A stretch of 36,728 bases of DNA from Allobosea sp. TND4EK4 (GTDB taxonomy: Bacteria; Pseudomonadota; Alphaproteobacteria; Rhizobiales; Beijerinckiaceae). Under the pieces are notes generated by a model. The model searched no databases. It saw nothing but the letters and a program-made list of their open reading frames with translations, and was not told the DNA's origin. How positions within the stretch are numbered: position 1 is the stretch's first letter; the number at the start of each line of letters is the position of its first letter. The stretch covers positions 1-36,728 of the forward strand of contig NZ_FTMO01000026.1 in NCBI RefSeq assembly GCF_900156025.1, given 5' to 3'. This document shows, one piece after another, positions 31,868-36,728 of the stretch. Made by a program: the position numbers and the translations under genes.

Positions 31868-33217
31868 ATGACTGCGACCACCATCGCCGAACCGGGCGGC
31901 TCCGTCCCGGTCGTTGCCAAGACCGACGTCCTCGTGGTCGGCGGCGGCCCCGCCGGCATGTCCGCCGCGATCGCCGCCCGCCGCGAAGGCTGCGCTGTGA
32001 CCATGGTCGAGCGCTACCCCTATCTCGGGGGCCTCGCCTCCGGCGGCATGGTGCTGGTGCTGGACGACATGCACAATGGGGACGAGGTCACCGTGCAGGG
32101 GATCTGCATGGAGATGATCGAGCGCATGGCGGCCAAGGGCGCCTGCGTCTACCCGCCGCCCGAGGAGCGCCGCCAGGACTGGGCGATGCACCGCAAATGG
32201 GCGCGCTGGGGCGCGCATGACTTCCGCGCGCAGACCAAGCCGCAGCCGATCGTGATGGCGGCCGCCTTCGATCCGGACGGCTGGAAGCGCGCAGCCAACG
32301 ACATGGTCGCCGAAGCGAAGCTGGATGTGCGCCTGCATTCCTGGTTCTCGCGCACGCTGGTCGAGGACGGCAAGGTCACCGGCATCGTCTGCGAGACCAA
32401 GGCCGGCCGGCAGGCGATCCTGGCGGATGCCGTCGTCGACGCTTCGGGAGACCTCGACGTCGCCGCCTCCGCCGGGGCGGCCCATGACAAGGGCTCCTTC
32501 ATCGTCACCACCGTGTTCAGGCTCGGCGGAGTCGATACCGACGAGGCCGAGCGGTTCCAGCACGAGGAGCCCGACGTCTTCGCGACAATAGACCGCCAGG
32601 CCAAGCGGATCATGGGCGGCTCCTGGGACATGTGGTGGCTCAAGACGCCGCTGCCGGGGGTCGTCTGGTGCAACTGCCCGCATATGGCCGGCTTCGACGC
32701 GCTGTCGGTCGAGGATTTGACCCGGGCCGATTTCGAGGGCCGCAACAAGCTCTATGCGCTCGTCGATTACGTTCGGGAGAACATGCCCGGCTTCCAGCGC
32801 TGCTACGTCGTCGATGTCGCTCCCCAGCTCGGCGTGCGTCAGACCCGGCTTCTCCAGGGCGACTATGTCGTGACCAAGCGCGACGTGCTGGACCGGGTGC
32901 ATTTCGCCGACACCGTCGCCCGCGGGCGCGACTACTACACGCCCTATCGCGCGATGCTGCCGCTGGGGCTGGACGGGCTCGTCGTTGCCGGACGCCATTA
33001 TTCTGCGACCGAGCAGGCCCAGAAGATGTCGCGCGAGATTCCGCCCTGCATGGCAATGGGCCAATCGGCGGGAGTCGCCGCGGCGATCGCCGTCTCGTCC
33101 GGCCAGCGACTGCGCGATGTCGCCCCCCACGAGATCTGCCGGATCGTCCGCGCCCAGGGCGGCGACCCGGGCGATGTCCCTTCCGCAAACGCCACCGTCC
33201 TGGAGAATGCCGCGTGA
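31868..33217 (+). CDS. FAD-dependent oxidoreductase
   Basis: The protein has 449 residues. The N-terminal dinucleotide fold VLVVGGGPAGMSAAIAARREG (about 20-40) is followed by VERYPYLGGLASGGMV, with the GGLAxxG segment of FAD_oxidored (PF12831) proteins. VVDASGDLDVAASAG and the C-terminal LDGLVVAGRHYS with CMAMGQSAGVAAAIA close the FAD site. Members oxidise or reduce organic acids, but few have been studied. GGAGAGG precedes the ATG by about 4 bp. The ferredoxin encoded at 35172 is a plausible electron partner. Confidence 0.87.
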   Translation: MTATTIAEPGGSVPVVAKTDVLVVGGGPAGMSAAIAARREGCAVTMVERYPYLGGLASGGMVLVLDDMHNGDEVTVQGICMEMIERMAAKGACVYPPPEERRQDWAMHRKWARWGAHDFRAQTKPQPIVMAAAFDPDGWKRAANDMVAEAKLDVRLHSWFSRTLVEDGKVTGIVCETKAGRQAILADAVVDASGDLDVAASAGAAHDKGSFIVTTVFRLGGVDTDEAERFQHEEPDVFATIDRQAKRIMGGSWDMWWLKTPLPGVVWCNCPHMAGFDALSVEDLTRADFEGRNKLYALVDYVRENMPGFQRCYVVDVAPQLGVRQTRLLQGDYVVTKRDVLDRVHFADTVARGRDYYTPYRAMLPLGLDGLVVAGRHYSATEQAQKMSREIPPCMAMGQSAGVAAAIAVSSGQRLRDVAPHEICRIVRAQGGDPGDVPSANATVLENAA

Positions 33218-34380
33218 CCATCCCTGCCTCACTGCCGCTGTCTGGCATCAAGGTCGTCGATTTCACCCAGGTGATGATGGGTCCGGTCGCCACCCAGATG
33301 CTCGGCGACTACGGCGCCGACGTCATCAAGATCGAGCGCCCGCCGACGGGGGACCTGTCGCGCACCTCCTTTCCGAACGACCCGGCCGGGTTGCAGGGGC
33401 CCGTCTTCTGCTCGCTGAACCGCAACAAGCGCTCGATCGTGCTCGACCTGCGCAGGCAGGAGGCCAAGGACGCCGTGCTGCGGCTGATCGACGAGGCGGA
33501 TGTCGTCGTCAATAATTTCCGTGCCGGGGTGATGGAGCGGATGGGCTTCTCCTACGAGGCGCTGTCGGCTCGCAATCCGCGGCTGATCTATGCAGTCGGC
33601 ACCGGCTTCGGCCTCACCGGCCCCTATGCCCACAAGGGCGGGCAGGACGTCCTGGCGCAGGCGCTGTCCGGCGTGATGCATCGCCGGGCCAATGCCGACC
33701 AGCCGCTGGCCGTGCTCTCGACCACCTTCGCCGATTATTCCGCCGGCATGCACATGGTTCAGGGCATCCTGCTCGCTTTGCTCCAGCGCCAGCAGACCGG
33801 CAAGGGCCAACGGATCAGTGTCTCGCTGTTCGATTCGATGCTGGCGGCCCAGACCCAGGAGGCCGCCGCGCAGATGATGCGCGGGCGCGAGGTGAATTGG
33901 GGCGCCATGCCGCTGACCGGCGTGTTCGAGACGCAGGACGGCGCACTCGTCATGGTCGGCGCCTTCAAGGCCGATCCGCTCGGCGACATCGCCGCCGCGC
34001 TTGACCTCCCCGATCTCAAATCCGACCCGCGCTTCGCCGGGCACGAATCGCAGGTCGCCAACAAGCCGGCGCTGCAGGCGCTCTTCGCCGAGCGCTTCCG
34101 CACCCAGACCACCGCCTATTGGCTGGCGCGGCTCGAGGCGCAGGACCTGCTCTGCGCCCCGGTCCGCCAGCTTGCGGAGGCGCTCGCCGACGAGCAGACG
34201 GCGGTCAACGGCATGATCCTGGAAGCGGACGGGCCGACCGAGCGGGTGCGCGTCGTCGGCTCCCCGATCCATATGGAAGACGCACCCGTTGCGATCCGCA
34301 TCGTCCCGGCCGCGCTCGGCGAGCATACCGAGGCCGTGCTGGGCGAAATCGGTCTGCCCGCTTTCGGCAAGGTCGCCTGA
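33214..34380 (+). CDS. Family III CoA-transferase (CaiB/BaiF)
   Basis: The protein has 388 residues. The opening LSGIKVVDFTQVMMGPVATQMLGDYGADVIKIERP is diagnostic. The catalytic aspartate that forms the acyl anhydride is Asp174 in STTFADYSAGMHMVQG. It should move CoA from a donor thioester onto the imported acid. The start is a GTG at 33214 overlapping the oxidoreductase stop by 4 bp, and the stop overlaps the hydratase start (TGATG). Such overlaps imply one co-translated pathway. Confidence 0.93.
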   Translation: MTIPASLPLSGIKVVDFTQVMMGPVATQMLGDYGADVIKIERPPTGDLSRTSFPNDPAGLQGPVFCSLNRNKRSIVLDLRRQEAKDAVLRLIDEADVVVNNFRAGVMERMGFSYEALSARNPRLIYAVGTGFGLTGPYAHKGGQDVLAQALSGVMHRRANADQPLAVLSTTFADYSAGMHMVQGILLALLQRQQTGKGQRISVSLFDSMLAAQTQEAAAQMMRGREVNWGAMPLTGVFETQDGALVMVGAFKADPLGDIAAALDLPDLKSDPRFAGHESQVANKPALQALFAERFRTQTTAYWLARLEAQDLLCAPVRQLAEALADEQTAVNGMILEADGPTERVRVVGSPIHMEDAPVAIRIVPAALGEHTEAVLGEIGLPAFGKVA

Positions 34381-35159
34381 TGCCGATCAGCCTGACCACC
34401 GCCGACCACGTCGCCCGCGTCACCATCAACAGGCCGGAGGTGCTGAACGCGCTCGACCAGGACGCCGAGGCGCAGATGGAGGCGATCTGGCAGCAGATCG
34501 AGGCCGATTCTTCCGTGCGCGTCGTCGTGCTCACGGGCGCAGGCGAGCGCGCCTTCTGTACGGGCGCCGACATGCGCAATGTCGACCCCGGCCTGACCGG
34601 GCTCGGCTACTGGGCGGCCTCGCGGCCGGCCGGCTTCGGCGGCATCGCCCTGCGCGAAACGCTGGATATCCCGGTGATCGCCCGCGTCAACGGCCATGCC
34701 GTGGGCGGCGGCTTCGAGATGGTGCTGGGCTGCGACATCGTCATCGCGACCGAGGAAGCGAGCTTCGGCCTGACCGAACCACGCGTCGGCCGCCTGCCGC
34801 TCGATGGCGGCATGGTCCTGCTGCAGCGCCAGATCGCGCATCGGCACGCCCTCGGGATGCTCCTGACAGGGCGGCGGATCAAGGCGGCCGAGGCGCTCTC
34901 CTTCGGCCTGGTCAACGAGGTCGCCAGCCGCGAGACGCTGGACGACGCGGTCGATCGCTGGGTCGCCGACATTCTCGCCTGCGCCCCGCTCTCGCTGCGG
35001 GCGATCAAGCAGGTGATGCGCCGCACCGGCCATCTCTCGCCGCAGGAGGCGCAGGCGCTCCGACTGCCGGCGCTGGTTGCCGCGCTGCGCTCGGAGGATT
35101 CCGAGGAGGGCGTGCGCGCCTTCCGCGAGAAGCGCAAGCCGGTCTGGCAGGGCCGCTGA
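34380..35159 (+). CDS. Enoyl-CoA hydratase/isomerase family enzyme
   Basis: The enzyme has 259 residues of the crotonase fold. The oxyanion-hole segments are AFCTGADMRN and NGHAVGGGFEM. Glu113 (GGGFE) and Glu133 (FGLTE) stand 20 residues apart, exactly like the two catalytic glutamates of rat enoyl-CoA hydratase (144 and 164), so hydration of a 2-enoyl-CoA is chemically reasonable. It directly follows the CoA-transferase, whose product it probably uses. Confidence 0.92.
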   Translation: MPISLTTADHVARVTINRPEVLNALDQDAEAQMEAIWQQIEADSSVRVVVLTGAGERAFCTGADMRNVDPGLTGLGYWAASRPAGFGGIALRETLDIPVIARVNGHAVGGGFEMVLGCDIVIATEEASFGLTEPRVGRLPLDGGMVLLQRQIAHRHALGMLLTGRRIKAAEALSFGLVNEVASRETLDDAVDRWVADILACAPLSLRAIKQVMRRTGHLSPQEAQALRLPALVAALRSEDSEEGVRAFREKRKPVWQGR

Positions 35160-35171
35160 GAGGAGCGTCCG

Positions 35172-35507
35172 ATGCCCTTCGTCATCACCGACGCCTGCAT
35201 CGACATCAAGGACAAGGCTTGCCTGGCCGCCTGCCCGGTCGATTGCATCTATGAGGGCGGGCGCACGCTCTACATCCAGCCGGACGAATGCATCGACTGC
35301 GGGCTGTGCGAGACGGTCTGCCCCGTGGCCGCGATCCACGCCGAGGACCGCCTGCCGCCAGAGCTCGCAGCCTGGCCGGCCGTCAACCGCGACTTTTTCG
35401 GACCGCAGGTCACCGGCTGGGGCAAGCCCGGCGGCGCCGACGCCACTTTGACGACGACGCTCGACCATCCGATGGTGGCGGCCTGGCCGGACAAGGCCGC
35501 GAGCTGA
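35172..35507 (+). CDS. Seven-iron-type ferredoxin (FdxC-like)
   Basis: This 111-residue ferredoxin has eight cysteines: C9, C17, C21 and C25 in the CIDIKDKACLAACPVDCIYEG part, and C40, C43, C46 and C50 in DECIDCGLCETVCPVAAI. The first motif lacks the usual cysteine at position 12 (Ile), the pattern of mycobacterial-type 3Fe-4S/4Fe-4S ferredoxins. The C-terminal 45 residues (AAWPAVNRDFFGPQVTGWG) extend past the clusters. It probably passes electrons to or from the FAD oxidoreductase of the operon. AGAGGAG lies about 7 bp upstream. Confidence 0.92.
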   Translation: MPFVITDACIDIKDKACLAACPVDCIYEGGRTLYIQPDECIDCGLCETVCPVAAIHAEDRLPPELAAWPAVNRDFFGPQVTGWGKPGGADATLTTTLDHPMVAAWPDKAAS

Positions 35508-35520
35508 GGATTCCGGCGCC

Positions 35521-36423
35521 ATGCATGCCGCCGCGCTGTTCTATTTCCGGGAGGTCGCGCGGCTGGGCTCGATCCGCCGTGCGGCGGGGCAGCTCAACGT
35601 CGCCGCGAGCGCGATCAACCGCCAGATCCTCAAGCTGGAGGACGAGTTCGGCGGCCCGCTCTTCGATCGCTTTCCCGGCGGCATGCGCCTCACCGTGGCC
35701 GGTACGCTCCTGCTGCAGCACATCACCGCGACCATCGAGGGCTACGGCCGGGTGCGCGCCGCGATCGACGACCTGCGGGAGGCCCGCTCGGGCCATGTCA
35801 CCATCGCGGCGCTCGACTCGCTTCTCGTCGACTTTCTGCCTCGGGCGCTGGCCCGCTTCGGCCGGGATTTCCCCGCGATCAACCACACGGTTCTCGCCGC
35901 GGCACCGGCCGAGATCGCGCAGATGGTCAGCGATGGCGCGGTGGATATCGGGCTGACCTTCGTCAGCCCGCTGCCCGGCACGGTGCACTTCATCGCGGAG
36001 GTGCCCGCGCCGATCGGGGTGGTGATGCCGGTCGACCATCCGCTGACGGCGCGCCTCAGCGTGTCCTTCGACGAGGCGCGATCCTATCCCGTCCTCGATC
36101 AGGCCGGGCCCCTGCCCCGAGGCGCGGATATCGATGCGGATTTCAGCCAGTTCAAGGCACAGCTCAAGCCCAAGATCACCTCGAACTCGATCCAGATGAT
36201 CCGCGTCTGCATCGAGCTCGGGCTCGGCATCGCCTTCTTCACGCGGCTCGGCTTCCTCAAGGAAATCGAGAACGGCGAGATCGCATGGCGTCCGCTGACC
36301 TCGCCCGGCGTCAATGCGCTGCGCATCGGCATGATCACCTCGGCAAACCGCGAGCCGTCGCCACCAGCCGTCCAGCTCGCGAAGAGCCTGATCGACGATC
36401 TGGGGCGGCTGAACTCGAACTGA
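35521..36423 (+). CDS. LysR-family transcriptional regulator
   Basis: The regulator has 300 residues. The winged helix at about 1-60 reads FYFREVARLGSIRRAAGQLNVAASAINRQILKLE. The effector-binding domain (about 92-295) includes GHVTIAALDSLLVDFLPRALARF, DIGLTFVSPLP and CIELGLGIAFFTRLG. It is the last gene of the catabolic run, 13 bp after the ferredoxin, in the same direction. This is unusual for LysR genes, which are mostly divergent, and suggests it is part of the operon it regulates. Confidence 0.92.
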   Translation: MHAAALFYFREVARLGSIRRAAGQLNVAASAINRQILKLEDEFGGPLFDRFPGGMRLTVAGTLLLQHITATIEGYGRVRAAIDDLREARSGHVTIAALDSLLVDFLPRALARFGRDFPAINHTVLAAAPAEIAQMVSDGAVDIGLTFVSPLPGTVHFIAEVPAPIGVVMPVDHPLTARLSVSFDEARSYPVLDQAGPLPRGADIDADFSQFKAQLKPKITSNSIQMIRVCIELGLGIAFFTRLGFLKEIENGEIAWRPLTSPGVNALRIGMITSANREPSPPAVQLAKSLIDDLGRLNSN

Positions 36424-36438
36424 GCGCCTTCGAGGCGC
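36424..36438. terminator. Short hairpin after LysR gene
   Basis: GCGCCT-TCG-AGGCGC at 36424-36438 directly follows the LysR stop codon. The stem is only six pairs and no T-run follows, so it is a weak candidate terminator between two convergent genes. Confidence 0.35.
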
Positions 36439-36458
36439 AGTCTCTCACTGCAGGCGTC

Positions 36459-36633
36459 TCAGACCTTTGCCCGCGGATCGGTCTTCGCGACCCGCGCGAG
36501 GAGGTAGTCCACCTCGGCCTTCGCCGCGGCGCTGATCGCCGATCCGGGCTTGCGCTGGGCGTCGCTGGCCAGGATGCCGCGTTTCATCATGGTGTATTTG
36601 CGCACGGCGAGCCCCACGCCCTGCTGCTGCTCG
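36459..36633 (-). pseudogene. C-terminal remnant of an interrupted gene
   Basis: The minus strand encodes about 57 residues ending at 36459. The frame contains GLAVRKYTMMKRGILASDAQ, then a PG and an AAAKAEVDYLLARV tail. This resembles the C-terminus of dihydrodipicolinate-synthase (DapA/KDG aldolase)-superfamily proteins, whose last helices read A-V-R-K followed by R-R-G and a P-G turn. The upstream part is missing because the IS66-type end begins at 36634. The family call is tentative; the truncation is well supported. Confidence 0.5.
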
Positions 36634-36728
36634 GTAAGCGTGATCCGATAGCCGCGTGTGGCTATGCAGCCGCGGTTTGGGGCGGGTTTTCGGCCCATGC
36701 CCATGGCAGCATTTCGTCGATCTTTGAG
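36634..36728 (-). mobile_element. End of an IS66-family element
   Basis: The sequence GTAAGCG at 36634-36640 is the usual outermost part of IS66 inverted repeats. Directly inside, the minus strand encodes the C-terminus of an IS66 transposase. The element runs off the window, so its other end and the target duplication cannot be seen. Confidence 0.7.
36662..36728 (-). CDS. IS66 transposase (TnpC) C-terminus, partial
   Basis: The minus strand from the window edge reads SKIDEMLPWAWAENPPQ and stops at a TAG (36662-36664). The R/K-I-D-E-L-L-P-W segment is the conserved C-terminal signature of IS66 transposases. Only about 21 residues are visible, and the rest lies beyond the window. Confidence 0.7.
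   Translation of the reverse strand, partial: SKIDEMLPWAWAENPPQTAAA

Noticed and set aside
1..36728. CRISPR array, rRNA, tRNA or phage structural genes
   Set aside because: No regular repeat-spacer pattern, RNA gene or phage gene was recognised while reading.

Overview
The window is GC-rich, tightly packed DNA that looks like the chromosome or a large replicon of an alphaproteobacterium of the Hyphomicrobiales (Rhizobiales); Bosea or Methylobacterium relatives are plausible. This rests on codon use, short gene overlaps (ATGA, TGATG) and a palindrome resembling the rhizobial Irr (ICE) box; it is not a proven taxonomic call. No rRNA, tRNA or CRISPR array was seen. Both ends carry mobile-element debris: a broken IS1182-type transposase on the left and the end of an IS66-type element on the right. 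A frameshifted recombinase fragment lies in the middle, so this is a mosaic accessory region.

Layout. (1) 1-740: noncoding DNA with short repeats and a transposase relic. (2) 896-5211: RND efflux adaptor and pump. (3) 5371-6109: GNAT acetyltransferase and a tiny membrane protein, both on the minus strand. (4) 6248-14794: an OmpR-type two-component system (TCS), a secreted glycine-zipper protein, a PvdE/SyrD-like ABC exporter, an outer-membrane factor and a DevC-DevA-DevB-like pump. (5) 14899-15056: relic of a tyrosine recombinase. (6) 15192-17242: ArsR regulator, ArsP-like permease, mini-thioredoxin and OsmC-like protein. (7) 17686-24764: VIT-family transporter, PepSY protein, a second TCS, then DUF2271 protein, PepSY-flavodoxin-reductase fusion and ApbE. 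(8) 24770-28247: APC permease and metal P-type ATPase, minus strand. (9) 28587-36423: deaminase, then an NMT1-type ABC importer, FAD oxidoreductase, CoA-transferase, enoyl-CoA hydratase, ferredoxin and LysR regulator. (10) 36459-36728: a gene tail cut by an IS66-type element.

Two regulatory circuits can be read from the bases. Around the first TCS the 11-bp direct repeat GTAAT-N6-GTAA(T/G) occurs upstream of the response regulator, the glycine-zipper/ABC pair and the outer-membrane factor, with a weaker copy before the RND pump. This suggests one TCS controls two efflux machines and their shared outer-membrane exit. Around the second TCS the box TTCAG-N6-GTCAGCTT occurs four times as two inverted pairs with nearly equal spacing, flanking the PepSY gene, the TCS and the DUF2271-flavoreductase-ApbE operon. 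The DUF2271 protein has an FMN-attachment-like motif, so the operon probably builds an inner-membrane-to-periplasm electron-transfer chain. A third control point is an Irr/ICE-like palindrome placed between the -35 and -10 of the P-type ATPase gene.

The least explained parts are the catabolic operon at 29172-36423, whose substrate is unknown, and the cargo of the exporter cluster.
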